Notes: a model not told the origin generated them from the sequence alone. A DNA stretch of 64,000 nucleotides from Capsicum annuum (GCF_002878395.1 NC_061121.1:11326894-11390893), one strand, 5' to 3'. Counted from the first letter of the stretch, positions 25,242 through 37,252 are shown. A program made the numbers and translations.

Positions 25242-26821
25242 TGTAGACGCATAATTTTGTCCACCCAAGAATTAATTTTTATGCATTTTTACATCTCCCT
25301 ACCATACCCTCTACCTTACCCCTACCCCCACCTAATACTACCCACTAACGTACATATTCACCTAATACTCACCTAACACTTATTGACCAAAAACAACAAT
25401 AATACAACATACACAAACACATGGATAGATAACATATACACATAGAATACCCCATTTTGTACACAGACCAAAGAAGGGAAAAAGAACACCACAAAAAAGC
25501 TGCCTCTCGATTCCAGAAACGCACACACTAGTAGAGTTTGAAAGAGATGAAGAACGGGTAGATATTAGGAAGGTCGAGAGAAAAATAGAGAGATAGAGGG
25601 GATCAAAGCGGATAGAGAGTGAGACTAACAGAGTGAGATTTGAGAGAAACAGAAATCGAAAGAGAGAGAGAGTAAGAATCAAAAAAAGAGGGATACAGCT
25701 CCGGCGAGTTTCGCCTGTGAGCTACCGGAATTCGATCATCTTCGTTGGTTATTGACGTTGCCTGAGTTAGCTAGATCTCTGGTGACACCACAATAACAAC
25801 TTTGCTTCGAATCTGACCACACGCCAACAAAATTCCGATCAAAATCGGCTTAGACCAACACGTCTCCATCGGATTTCATCAAACACTACCGGAAAAGGGT
25901 CAAAATAGTAATGGGGACTACCGGTAGTGGTTGGTTGTTGACGTTGATTGATTGATTGTTATGAATTGGAATAATCAAAGAACTTAGACTCAATTTGTGG
26001 TTAAATCGCAATTTAGGGTGATATCGAAAGTTGGCTAATTAGCAATTTCACTTGATTTATTTAATTTGTCATCTTGATTGATTTTGACGTTGTTAAATGT
26101 GGTAGCAGCATGATAATTTGGAAGTAATGGGTAAATGTAGGTTGGGTAGGCAAAGTTTAGAATTTGTGATTTTGTTGAACATTTGAAAGTTCGTTGAGTG
26201 GTTTGATTTTTTCGGCCTAAAAATGTATTCATTTAGCCGGGGAATGCCCCGAGACACATTGTATTTATTCGCCGGAGAATTCCCCGACGTATTATGTTGG
26301 CGGAAAACGTTCATGATGAAGGCCTGAGGCATCGGGTAAGGATTGGAGCATAGGTTAGGATCAGTCTAGAATAGGATTTATATTTTCGTATTTTCTTATC
26401 TTTGGAACTGTATAATTCGGACTGGACATTATTTCGGCTTTGAATTTTGTTTGATTTGTTCGTTTGCTTGTGTGGTGTGTTTATGTGGTTCATACATTTT
26501 TAATGTCAAAATTAGCCGATACGCTCCATCAAGAGACCGTGGTCGAACCATGGGATCGATGGGAGCCTAACACCTTCCCCTCGGTCAACAAAATTCCTTA
26601 GCCGGGTTCTCTGTCCGTAAACCAGTTTAAAGAGTCAAATCGTTTTGAAAAATATTTTCTAAAGGTGACTTGGTACACCCGATTTTGTCAAGTAGCGACT
26701 CTGAGTTTTGAATATAAATAATCCTTTTTCGAAATAAATTCTTCGTTTTTGTCACTTTAATAATAAAAACCCTTTTGAAACTTAAAACGGATCTTTTTGG
26801 AGTTAAAAAAGGTGTGTGACA
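25242..26821 (+). repeat. E1 3' LTR
   Basis: 1,580 bp, from TGTAGACGCATAA to GTGTGTGACA. It is preceded by a purine-rich tract (AAAGAGAGGTATAA). It is similar to the 5' LTR throughout but lacks about 310 bp, with the deletion joint near 25920. Confidence 0.9.
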
Positions 26822-26826
26822 AGATC

Positions 26827-27101
26827 TATCTATTTCTCTATCTTTTTCGGTGTCTATTCACTCCGATAGTCAAGACGCGATTCACATCGCCCACAACCCT
26901 ATTTTTCATGGGTGAACAAAGTATGTGGAAATTGACTGCCACTTTGTACGGCAACAATATCTCGCCAGGTTGATTTCTTTACAGTTTGTACCATCAAAAG
27001 ATCAACTAGCCGACCTGTTCACCAAACCTCTCTGAAGCTTCTCGCCATGGCATTTTATCCAAGTTGGGGGTTTTGTCTTTTCCCTCCAACTTTAGAGGGG
27101 A
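26827..27101 (+). pseudogene. C1 RNase H end and polypurine tract
   Basis: Continuation of the copia polyprotein interrupted by E1. Fragments such as SQDAIHIAHNPIFH and PSKDQLADLFTKPL, in different frames, are the usual C-terminal end of copia RNase H. The tract TTTAGAGGGGA immediately before 27102 is a copia-type polypurine tract leading into the 3' LTR. Confidence 0.8.
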
Positions 27102-27245
27102 TGTTGAGAACAATGAGAAATGTATTATAGCAAGAGCTTCATTATTTGTTAGTTGCGGAAAGACAAAAGAAATGGAGAAGAAGAACAAGAACAAGAAATT
27201 AGAGATTTCAGGCAAATGTGGAAAGTAGTTTGATGAGTACTAAGT
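27102..27245 (+). repeat. C1 3' LTR, start only
   Basis: It begins TGTTGAGAACAATGAGAAAT right after the polypurine tract and matches 6055-6185 to GATGAGTACTAAG. No convincing CA end or target duplication could be set, so the right limit is only the end of visible similarity. Confidence 0.55.
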
Positions 27246-28319
27246 CTAGATATACTATGACACGTGGAAGAAATCGAATCGTTTATACACATCCTTGATG
27301 GATGAATTATGAGCCATCTGATGATTTTAATTGTGAGTTGTCAAGGCACGTGAATGACACATTGTCAAGGCACCCAAAAAAATATTTTTTTATAAATAAT
27401 ATTCAATTTCTATATATATATATATATATATATTTATTTGCAAAAAAATGAGGTGGAGGTCTAAAGCGGGCGCCTATTTTTTTATAAAAAGAAATTGAAT
27501 ATTATTTATAAAAAAATAATTTTTTTATATAAAAAGAAAAAACTATTTGATGAAGTTCATATATCTAAACGATTATGTCTCAAAAAAGATTAAATGCATT
27601 GATTATATTATTACTTAAAAAAGATGATTAGAAAAAATTGATTATATAATTTTGAAAATAGAGTTCATTAAAAGAAAGTTATTTTTTCATAAAATTGTAA
27701 TGCCTCCGTTTGATTTTCTCCTTAAATCACGAATATACTTGAGTCGTCCCTGTAAAAAGAACACAAATTTTAGTCAAATTTCTAATGGGCCACCTTATTT
27801 TTAGATTTACCAAACATTTCTTCTTGAGCTAATACTCCTCCCCAAACGGCAGTTTGCTTGTGGACCTTTTTTACTAGAAATCTTCTTAAGATAACACCCC
27901 AATCGTTGCTACGCTTGACTTTTTTATTTGTGAAAATTGATTTTATATAAGGACTTTGTTGTATTTTAGAAATCACTCTCCCTGATGAAGTTTTTCCCAT
28001 AAGGCCTCAAGCTAGTAGAAGAAGAAAACATGTAATATAGAAAATACAAGTTCGGAAGTGTTTTTTTGCATAAATTGAAATCATTAGCATGCCCAAACAG
28101 AAATAAAACTTCAATCACGTTAATTGAACCCAAAAATCAACTATCAGATTGAAAGAAAAACAACGAACTGAAATCAATCATCATACATACCAAAGAAAAA
28201 ACTCTTTGGGAACAATTTCATACGTTAACTTGCTGCATTAATCTCAAATCAATTACTTCAATATCAATTTTCAAAGCAAGTAATTTCATTCAATTGACAA
28301 ATATACTAACAATGATTAA
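27246..28319. other. Intergenic region 3' of SOT1 with small hairpin element
   Basis: Contains a perfect 20-bp inverted pair, ATAAATAATATTCAATTTCT and its complement (near 27391-27410 and 27490-27509), around a (TA)n microsatellite at about 27412-27432. This is a small MITE-like hairpin. The stretch 28030-28319 resembles 63170-63413 and is the conserved 3' flank of the sulfotransferase copies. A 72-codon minus frame at 27782-28000 matches nothing I know. Confidence 0.5.
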
Positions 28320-29327
28320 TCAAACGTACAAAAACCTTAATCCAGATCTTTGAAACTTTTGTTCAATAATATGATCGAGTTCCTCACTCATTTCTGTAGT
28401 AAAATAATTCTTCCAATCTCCAACTTTCCCTCTACGAAAGTAAATTTTATGTTCCACTCCAGATGATGATGATCTCACATTTTTATTCACCTCCAAATTG
28501 CGCAAATTCTCAAAGCTACACATTCTTACTATTTCATCCACCACTCCACAATTTTCTTCCTCTATAGAAAATGGACATTCCAAGAATTCACCCAAGCGTT
28601 TAAGCTGAAATTTGGGTTGTGATTTAAATTCTTCATACATCAAGAATAATACTTTATTAGGCTTTTCTATGCTTTGTTTCCAATAACTCAGCACTTGATT
28701 CCAAAATGGACCCCAAGGGCTCATCCCTTTTCAAAAAAAATCAAACATTTCTTCAATGGAATTGGTATCTTTGGGATGAAGTCTTAAATTGTATGTAAAA
28801 TGCCACATAGAAATAAAAGTGTCCTTAGGATTCCTACATAAGTAAACAAGTTTGGATCTTGAACTTTGGACAGATTTTGGCAATGATGCAAAGGGCAAAT
28901 GAGTTGAGAAGAGTCTAGGTGACGCTAAGGATGAAAAATTAGGGACACGACCATCGTTATAGAGTCTAAATTCCAAGGATGGAGTAAGATCATGAGGGTT
29001 CTTGACAAGTAAAGGGTGTTTTTGTTCAAAAATCGAATGTTTCTTTCGATTTACTAGAGTAAATAAAAGTGATTTTAGCCAAGTGGTTCCTGATTTAGGA
29101 TTTGTAACAAGGAAAATGTTACTATCTTGAGCTTGAAATTGTTGTTGACATACAATCACACCTTGGAATGTTCTTGGTTCTATCCAAAAACCTTGGTAAT
29201 TGTAGAGATGTGATTCAACCCATCCTTTTTCTTTGGGTAGAGTAGATAGAAATTTCTTACACTCTTCACTTATACCATCTTCTTCTAAATATTTGGGAAG
29301 AAGTAGAGGAGAAATTTGAGATGTCAT
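28320..29327 (-). pseudogene. SOT1: cytosolic sulfotransferase, nearly intact, one premature stop
   Basis: Plant cytosolic sulfotransferase of the flavonol-sulfotransferase-like family. Such enzymes transfer sulfonate from PAPS to hydroxyl groups of small molecules; the substrate cannot be told here. Single exon. The start chosen is the ATG at 29327 (MTSQISPLLLPKYLEEDG), since a TATATATAG box (29387-29395) lies about 60 bp upstream and the earlier in-frame ATG at 29381 would sit almost on it. PAPS loop NPKSGTTW is at residues 76-83, the catalytic-type His of STHLPF at 143, the second PAPS region YLCRNPKD near 162-169, and RRGKVGDWKNYF near 298-309. Total length is 335 codons, normal for the family. 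Codon 199 is TGA where SOT2 and SOT3 have Cys, so translation would end before the C-terminal PAPS motif. A sequencing error is possible. Confidence 0.9.
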
Positions 29328-29386
29328 GATCTTTAGGATTGAGCGTTTTCTTGTTGTTTGTATGATGGAAGATTTTCTCATAAGGG

Positions 29387-29395
29387 TATATATAG
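29387..29395 (-). promoter_or_regulatory. Probable TATA box of SOT1
   Basis: TATATATAG on the plus strand, reading CTATATATA towards the gene. It lies about 60 bp upstream of the chosen start codon, a normal distance for a plant TATA box plus short leader. Confidence 0.5.
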
Positions 29396-29840
29396 ATAGA
29401 GATGAAATTTAACTTATATTATACAAACAAAATTGTTCCTGTGGTTTGTGTCAACTTCTTAAAGGTATGATAATGTTTCCTTTATATTGTGGATGCTTTC
29501 TAATTCATTATGATCTGCCCCTACAAATCATTGGACTTTCCAAACTGGAAATAATAGCAGCATAAATATAGATTTGACAAGACCTATTACAGGAATTGGT
29601 GAGATAATGTCCAAAGTCCCTTTGCTTGTAGTTATCCTCAATTACGATTAATTACTCCTAATAAAAGGTACATAGATACTATATACTATCTACTGGTATA
29701 AATTCTCCCAAAAAACCATTAATAAGACCTATAATTAGAACCCATGAGGTAAGACGCAGTCTCTTTGCTCGTACTTATCCTTATCTAAAATTTATTATTT
29801 TAATTATAGATTAGGCCACTGAAACATTATGTGTCACATG
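29396..29840. other. SOT1 upstream region
   Basis: No gene. This is the promoter side of SOT1, cut at 29841 by the insertion of E2, so any regulatory sequence more than about 510 bp upstream of the start codon is now 10.7 kb away. The last five bases, ACATG (29836-29840), are the left target duplication of E2, with ACGTG on the right. Confidence 0.5.
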
Positions 29841-30205
29841 TGTAGACACATAATTTTGTTCCTCCCCGAAAGCATTCTTACCATTTTACCCTCGTCTTAG
29901 TGTGTTGCCACACCCGTGTGATAACCCCTTCACAAAAAGACAAAAATAACAATTCCTAATTAATTTTATCTTATTCTAACAACCCCTCCCTATTAAAAAT
30001 GACACATCACTAACTACCCATGTGATCCCCCCTCCTTTTTCTTGTCCCCAAAGAAAGAATATATGGGGGACCTACCAAAATTCTCACATCATAACAAATC
30101 TATGCCCATTATAAAAGAAAAGTTCTAAGAGGAAAAAAAGGACTCATTCTTTGGTCATCATCTTCTCCACAATAACAACAATCACAAAATAATCTTCCTC
30201 ACAAG

Positions 30206-30252
<47 letters not shown>

Positions 30253-31509
30253 AAAGAAAAAAAAAGGGCGTCGGTGAATAGTAACCGGTGAACAGTACCG
30301 GTGAACAGTAACTGGTGAATAGTAACTGGTGAACAGTACTGGTGAACAGTACCGGTGAACAGTAACGGCGCGAAAAGTGACGGTGAACGGGTCATTATTT
30401 ATTGAGTTGGATTGTTGGTGTTAAGGTTCGGCTCAAGGTTTCCGGGTGCGGACTTTCTTTATTCGAATAACATTGAGTTTGAAAGCTTCAAATTTAAGGT
30501 CCAATTCTTTCTTCTCTTTCATTTAATTGTTATGTGATTGTGATTGCGTGTGATTCGATACCGTGGTTTGTTTGTTGATGTGAATTGTTGGTGACATTTG
30601 GGTGTGTGATGTGATAAGCATGATTGGTGAATTTTCGTTATTCTCGATTGGTGGATTGTGTATTGAAATGGGTTAACCACGTGGTTGAGAATGAATTAGG
30701 GTGGGGATTAAAAATGGAGGAAAATGAATATTGATTAATTTTGATGTATTGATAATGTTGAACATGATAGAATTGTGATACGTTGAACTTGGTAGGCAAA
30801 CGTAGGTCGGGTAGGCAAATTTAGGAATAACGATTTGTCGGAGTGTTTGAATATGTGGGTGAGTGGTACTTTCTACTTTATTGCACAAAAAGTTTAAATT
30901 GTACTCATTTGGCCGGGGAATGCCCCGAAGTATTTGTATTGATTTATCCAGGGAATGCCCCGAAGTAGCATGTACGCAAAGAAGGCTCGTGATCAGGGCC
31001 CAGAACGTCGGATGGAGTTTAGTTTAGGATTAGTTTAGAATAGAATAGGTTTTATATTTCAGCACCTCTTTTATTTTGGATTGTATAATTTGGACTGAAC
31101 ATTATTTTGGTTTCTTTTGAATATTGTGTGATTTGTTTGCTTGCTTGTTTTGTGTGTTTATGTGGTTTGTACATTTGTAATGTCAAATTAGCCGATACGC
31201 TCCACTTAGCGACCGTGGTCGAACCACGGGATCGAGGGGTGCCTAACACCTTTCCCTCGGTCAACAGAATTTCTTAGCCAGAATCTCTGTTCGCGGATCA
31301 GTTTTTAGAGTCAAACCGTTTCAAAAAGGATTTTCCAAAGGTAACTTGGCATACCGGATTATGCCAAGTGGCTAATCTGAATAAGAAAAAATAATGTAAA
31401 TAATCCTTTTTTTTCGAAACAAATTTTTTCATTTTTGTCACCTTAATAATAAAACTCTTTCGAACATAAAATACATATCTCTTTTTTTTGGTCAAAAAGG
31501 GGTGTGACA
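29841..31509 (+). repeat. E2 5' LTR
   Basis: 1,669 bp, TGTAGACACATAATTTTG to GGGGTGTGACA. It contains a (CAA)n tract (about 30204-30252) and a minisatellite of GGTGAACAGTA-type units (about 30271-30366, roughly eight copies). The 3' LTR has only about three units and a shorter CAA tract, which explains most of the length difference. Confidence 0.9.
30204..30366 (+). repeat. CAA microsatellite and GGTGAACAGTA minisatellite
   Basis: About sixteen CAA triplets, followed by roughly eight 10-15-bp units built on CCGGTGAACAGTA with A/C and ACTGG variants. The poly-Cys frame on the other strand is an artefact of the CAA tract. Confidence 0.85.
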
Positions 31510-31513
31510 GCTC

Positions 31514-31531
31514 TTGCGACTCTGCTGGGGA
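31514..31531 (+). other. E2 primer-binding site
   Basis: TTGCGACTCTGCTGGGGA, four bases after the 5' LTR end, in the same position and nearly the same sequence as in E1. Confidence 0.65.
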
Positions 31532-33108
31532 TCGAACCCAGAATCTCTGGTTTAGTTTTTGGAGTCGTATCGGCTTTGTTTGGCATTATGGGTGTATAAA
31601 CATTGTTTGTGATTATTGTTTGTGTTATTGTTATCACTATTGTGCATTTCTGTGCTCTTTGTTTACAGTTTTTTTTCTTTATGTGTTACCGCTTTATATC
31701 TGGCATCATTTGCATAACCCAAGTCAATTCTTTCTACAATAAGTCCCGGAGTGCATGTCATGCGCATGAACTCTAGTTGAGTCACCCTTATTTTAGGGGG
31801 GGAGCCGTTGGATGTATGGAGTAGGTGGAAAGCAAAGCAGCCACTATTGACCATATGCTCCCCCGAACGGCCTTGTTAGTAAACCACAATGTAGGTCATT
31901 CTTTAGGTCATTCTTATGTGCATCATATTGAGACCTAGCAGGGCCCACACGGTTCTTTGTAGGAGACTCACCTTTAAAGCATCCCTATGTGCTAAATATT
32001 GCATCTTTGAGGGTAATATGGTTATTTGACGGACTAATTCGGGGAAAGCATGTGTTAGAAGTAAGGTGTGCTTGAAAAAAAAGAGGAAAAAAAAAAGAGA
32101 AAAGGTGAATCAAAGAAGAGTTTCATAGTTTTTAGGTTCTTTATGGCTTTTGTTTTTCACGATTCAAAAATTCAAAAAAAAAAAAAAGAAAAAAAATCAA
32201 AAAAAATTTCCTTTTGTTTCCTTTAGCAAGCTTTCACAATTCGAAAACTCCAAAAAGATTTTTTTAGGGGCTTTTTATAAAATAAAAATTCAAAAAAAGG
32301 TGGTAGAAGTTTTGTACATTTCATTTAACGAAAACACCAAAAAGATTTTTTCTTTCATAGCTGTTGGTGTCATTTTTTATGTAAAGTGTCGAATTAAAAA
32401 CTCAAAAAAAAAAAGACTTTGTTATGTTGTTCATCATATGTCTTTGGTCGTGTCTCAAGTCAGGGTGTCACCTGTTATTTAATCATTAATTGTTCAATTT
32501 GGATGAACTACGCACCCCTAATTCTCCTATTTCGGGAGTGATATACGTAGGCAGCCTATTGTTGGTTCGGAGATCTTATTTTAAAAATTCAAAAATATTT
32601 CTTCACTCTCCATTTAGAGTGGGCGTTTCATATACGTTTTTAAAAGAAAACTACAAAAAAGATTTTTCATTAAATAGGTTCAAGTTTCGTTTTCATATGA
32701 AATTCAAAATAAAAAACCCAAAAAGATTTTCTTTGGTAATCATAGGTTTCATTTTGTATAGGGATGTTAAAGCCGAAGAATTCAAAAATATTTTCGTCAT
32801 TTCTTTTGAAAATTTTTTATTTTTCTTTTCTTTTTAAAGTTTCAAGAAAAAGAAAAAAGAAAGAAAAAGAGTTTAATCGGCCATTTAGACAAGACTTCAC
32901 GAACTACGTACACCTGATTCTCCTCTTTCGGGAGTTAGATATGTAGGCACCCTTCTTGGGTTTGGTGATCTTTTCAATAAAAAAAAAAGAGGTTTTGAAA
33001 AACTGTTGAACTCTAACCATTTGCTATCTCTTGTCTAGTTAGTTTAAGGTGGTTGGTTTGTGGCATTTTGGCTAGTCCTCCATATTGCTCCAAGTCACAG
33101 AGGAAGTT
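31532..33108 (+). other. E2 leader
   Basis: Homologous to the E1 leader. It contains repeated AAAAAGATTTT-type words and two conserved 52-bp motifs (32505-32556 and 32901-32952). No protein was recognised in the short frames. Confidence 0.6.
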
Positions 33109-34942
33109 ATGGCCAACAAGGATACCAAGTTAGTTGTCACTAATCAGATAGGGAGTTCGGGGAATGAGAATGTAGGAGATAATGAAGAGATTCGGAAATT
33201 AAGGCAGCAGATAATAGAAATGCATCGAGCTTGGGCTAATAGGTTGCCGCCTCCTCCAGTTCCCACTGATAATCTGGAATATTTTTCTAGATTGCCTCTC
33301 GTGTCACATGAACAATTTCCCATTTTTGTTGATATGCCACAACATGCATCAGGATCGACTCCAGGGCAACAATATCCAACCACTTCCAAGGGTTATTTCC
33401 TCACTCCCCAATCCAAGACTACCATATACTCGGCTCCAGCTGCTATTCATGCTTTTGTAGCCTCACACCCGTCTAAAGCTCCTGCTTTTAATATTAATCC
33501 AATGGTTGTGATTCCTCACTCTACAAGCGACCCTGTATTGAATATTTTTAGTAATCGGCATTACGCTTCCGAGCCCATATTTAAGTCGACTGGTCCTTAC
33601 GACTGCCCTCAACTGCCTGGATTTCCTCCAAATACTAAGAAGCCTGTTATGACAGAAGAACAAGAGGAAATAGCCATAAAATTGAGAAGTTTGAAATTGA
33701 CTATGAAAAACTTGCAAGGACTTGGGGGGTACAAAAGTGTCTCATATAAAGATCTGTGCATGTTTCCAGGTGTACATCTTCCTTTTGATTTTAAAATGCC
33801 GAAGTTTGAGAAGTATGATGGACATGGTGATCCTATATCACATTTGAGACGCTATTGCAACTAGCTAAGGGGCGCTAGAGGGAAGGAAGAACTACTCATG
33901 GCTTATTTCGGTGAGAGTCTTTCAGGTTTAGCTTCAGAATGGTTTGTTGACCAAGACATTGATAAGTAGATTAGTTGGGATGAACTAGCTAATGGATTTG
34001 TGCAACAATTTCAATACAATGTGGAGTTGATACCTGACGAAAAATCCCTAATTGGTATAAAAGAAGAAGAATATTGAGAGTTTTTTAGGGAGTATGTGAT
34101 CATATGACGCGAACAAGCTGCTAGAGTAAAACCACAAATGAAAGAAAGCAAGATAGTGGAGGTATTTATTCAAGCGCAAGATGAAATATATTGTCAACAT
34201 TTGTTACCTACATTAAGCAAGTCATTTATTGAGGGGAGATGATAGAGTATGGAATTAAGACTGGTCGCATTGTGAGTTTTGCAACATTGAAAGCGACTAC
34301 TCAAGCAATTCAAAAAGGTTTGGGAAGTGTTGGAGGAAAGAAAAATAAGGAAGATGCATCTTCTATTATAGTTGGACAACAGGCACGGGAAAGAGGACCA
34401 TACCATCGTTACCCACAGGGTCAAACCCAAGTTTATGGCCAAGTCCCACAGAATCCTTCCCAAAATTCATTATATTCCATTCCCCCATCTCCATATCAAG
34501 TGTATATAATACACAACCATATGTTCAAACCCCATCTTACCCACACTGGCGCGCGCCAACTCTGCTGAGTTATCTTTCAACTCCACATACATACTGAAGC
34601 CCTTCTAGGCCTAGTTTTCAATTTAAGCCAAATAATGAAATGAGACAGAAGTCGAGGGATAGCTTCACACCCATTGGAGAGTCGTATGCAAGTTTATTCC
34701 AGAGATTGGTATAGCAGGGCATGATCACTCCTTTCCTTGTGTATATTCCTGACCCATATTCAAGAAGTTTTGATCCTAATGTACGATGTACATATCATTC
34801 CGATGTTCAGGGTCACAGTATTGAAGATTTTCATGCTTTGAAAAGAGAAATTGAAAAGATGATTCAAGATAAATCAATCATGGTGCAGAACATTGGCAGT
34901 GAGGAAAACTCTAGTCATGCTGATATGCAAACCAGTGGCTAA
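33109..34942 (+). pseudogene. gag: E2 gag pseudogene (Tat/Ogre-like)
   Basis: Better preserved than in E1. From the ATG at 33109 (MANKDTKLVVTNQIG) it reads a coiled-coil-like start, MHRAWANRLPPPPVP, and a long Pro/Ser/Thr linker. Then comes the capsid-type block FKMPKFEKYDGHGDPISHLR (33790-33850), which in this family is followed by the retrotransposon gag fold. Stops at 33862-33864 and further on break it, although homologous text continues in the same sense (LASEWFVDQDIDK, then MKESKIVEVFIQAQDEIY). The end has a knuckle-like CTYHSDVQGHSIEDFHALKR in which the last expected Cys is Phe; E1 keeps Cys there. No protease follows. Confidence 0.8.
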
Positions 34943-37252
34943 GATGTCAGGCTGAGCAATTGAGAAGTCACCCCTCTCCTTACCAGGAAGGGGTTTGGTA
35001 GTTTGTTTTGTTTTATTTTTTGTTCTCTGAATTATTTCAGGGTTGTAGTTCAGGATCTGTCTTGTTTTGTCCTTTTGTTATTTATGTTCAAACTCTTCTA
35101 TCTTTTGTTTCGACTAAATAAAGTGTCTCATTTTCCTTTGTGTTTTAAATATGTGTTGTTTGTTTGTTTTCTTTACATAGTACATTTTGTGTTGACTCTA
35201 GTGATATGATATGCTAGTGAAATTTTCAGCCAGATCTTAAAATTCAGTTTAAGCATGAACATTGAATCAGAGGGTTAAAGTTAGAAAAAGAGAGCATATG
35301 AGAAAATAGATAGAGTGCTGAGACATTTGGTGACAAGTTAAGGAAATTATTTTGAGAATCACAAGAACAACTTGGTCATCGATCAAAAGGCAAGTCCCAA
35401 TTAGTTCAAATAGTGGAGGTGTGATCCCTATACCAAGAGAAACAAGAAGATAAGCAGCTCTACGAATGCATAAGTCATTCGATGTGAGGAAAGTACAACA
35501 AAGGCGGAGTTTGTAGAAGAAGTAGTGACGCACAGACTCAATCTGCTTAAAAAGATGTCGCAAATAATCTTCATCTCTCACTTTCATATTACATGATATG
35601 TACTTGCATTTTCAAGGATTGATATGACGAAGGCATTTCATTCTGCTATCCAAACATCGTGTCATCCTTTGTTTACCCCATTTGAGCTTCAGTCCTATTT
35701 TATTTCATACCCCTCTTTTGGAATCAATATAGTCAGCAAAGCTCAAAAGAAAAGTGTCGAGCAAAACAATAGATTCAGAAAAAATTCAAAAAAAAAGAGA
35801 AAAAAAAAATATGTCCAAAAAGAAAAAAGGTGTCAAGAGAAATAGAGTCAGAAAAATCCAAAGAGAAAAGAGTCAACAAAAGAAAAAAAATTAGAATCAA
35901 GTGAAAGAACAAGCTGCCAGAACTACGCGTGACCTGATTCTCTTCTCTCGAGGGTGAGATACGTAGGCTGCCCTACTAAGGGCTCGGTCCAACCAAATAA
36001 ACAATTTAGAATCACCCAGTCAAAAGAAACTGGGGCATGAGTTAATCCTCATTGTTTGAGTCGATTCCAAAAGTTGTAAGTCCTAACCCACTTCAAGTGT
36101 CGTTTGGGCCTCATGCCATCCTTTCTTTCTAACCCTATCCAAAATTCAAGTTACAACCAAAGAAAGACCTTCAGATCAATCTTAGGGGATGTTAAGGCAA
36201 AGCATGCAAGGGATATGATATGTATTTGGGAACTACCTGTATTTCTCAGCACAAGGAATCAAGAGAGAAATAAAAATGAGAGAGTCTTATTGGTGAAAAC
36301 CCTCACGAGCACCGTAAGGCGATGGTAAGTTGAGAGAAATAAAAATGAGAGAGTCTTCTCAGTGAAAACCCTTATGGCACCATAAGACGATGGTGAGCTG
36401 AGATAAAAATAAGAGAGGTTTGTTGGCAAAAACCCTTCAAGGTGCCACTAGCCGAATGAGGTCTCCGAATGTAGTTGGCCCAAGGAAGCAACTCAGTTTC
36501 AAGGCCATTAACCCAACAACAACTGGTGGAAGGTGTGGATGGAAAGATCAGGCAGATTAATCCAAAATGCATGGCATAATCATTAGAGTTGATAGTCATT
36601 TTTAGATAAATTTTTCATTTCTTTATTTCAAATGGGGACATTCATTGTCTTTTCTTTCTTTTTTATATTTTTATTTTCATTTTTCTTGGGTCAGTTGTCC
36701 AAATAAAAATCACTGTCATTTTTTTCTTGTCTTTGAGTCAAGTCCTTGTCAAAACAAGTAAGGAAATATTTTAAAACTACTACCAGCTTCTCCAATTGCA
36801 CAAAGCAAGACAAAAGTCAGCACATAAAAGAGACATGATTGTTAGCCGAAATAAGGCATACAAATTTTGTCAACAAACAAGTCTGGGAATTCATGAAAAT
36901 ACCAAAGTTCAAAGGGTTTATTTGAGGAGCATGGCAAAGCAGAGATACTGTGTTTGTTTCAGAGTCACTCTTAATAATCTGAGTTTGGATCAATGATGCA
37001 GCAAGTCAACGACCTATGTTAATGGTTGGAAGTAAGGTTAAATGTGACGGGGGCAAAAGCGATTGTTGTGAAAGCTAAGCCACAAACCAACCACCATGTT
37101 TTTAAACTAACAAGTTTTCTTTGTATGAAATAGGAATACATGCTACCTTTGAATCAAGGATTTCAAAGCCTAAACATCAAGGACCGTAATATTCTCACTT
37201 CTACAAATGCAAGAGGCAATGTTGCTGCACATATTTGGTATTCAAACCCATG
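34943..37252 (+). other. E2 non-coding region after gag
   Basis: Similar to E1 21273-23600 over most of its length, with the third conserved motif at 35920-35972 and three copies of the 69-bp repeat (about 36275-36450). No pol reading was found. Confidence 0.6.

Larger units (their letters stand above)
16263..26821 (+). mobile_element. E1: gag-only Ty3/gypsy (Tat/Ogre-like) LTR retrotransposon
   Basis: A complete element of 10,559 bp inserted in the copia pol, with a 5-bp target duplication (AGATC). The order is: 5' LTR 16263-18151, primer-binding site 18156-18173, long leader, decayed gag 19960-21272, a long non-coding part with tandem arrays, purine tract and 3' LTR 25242-26821. I find no protease, reverse transcriptase, RNase H or integrase reading anywhere inside. 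It therefore looks like a non-autonomous gag-only element (the TR-GAG type of plant elements), needing another element's enzymes. Lineage is inferred from the gag and primer-binding-site type. E2 (29841-40588) has the same plan. Confidence 0.85.

Noticed and set aside
30144..30395. Minus frame with a run of Cys
   Set aside because: The Cys run is the CAA microsatellite of the E2 LTR read on the other strand.
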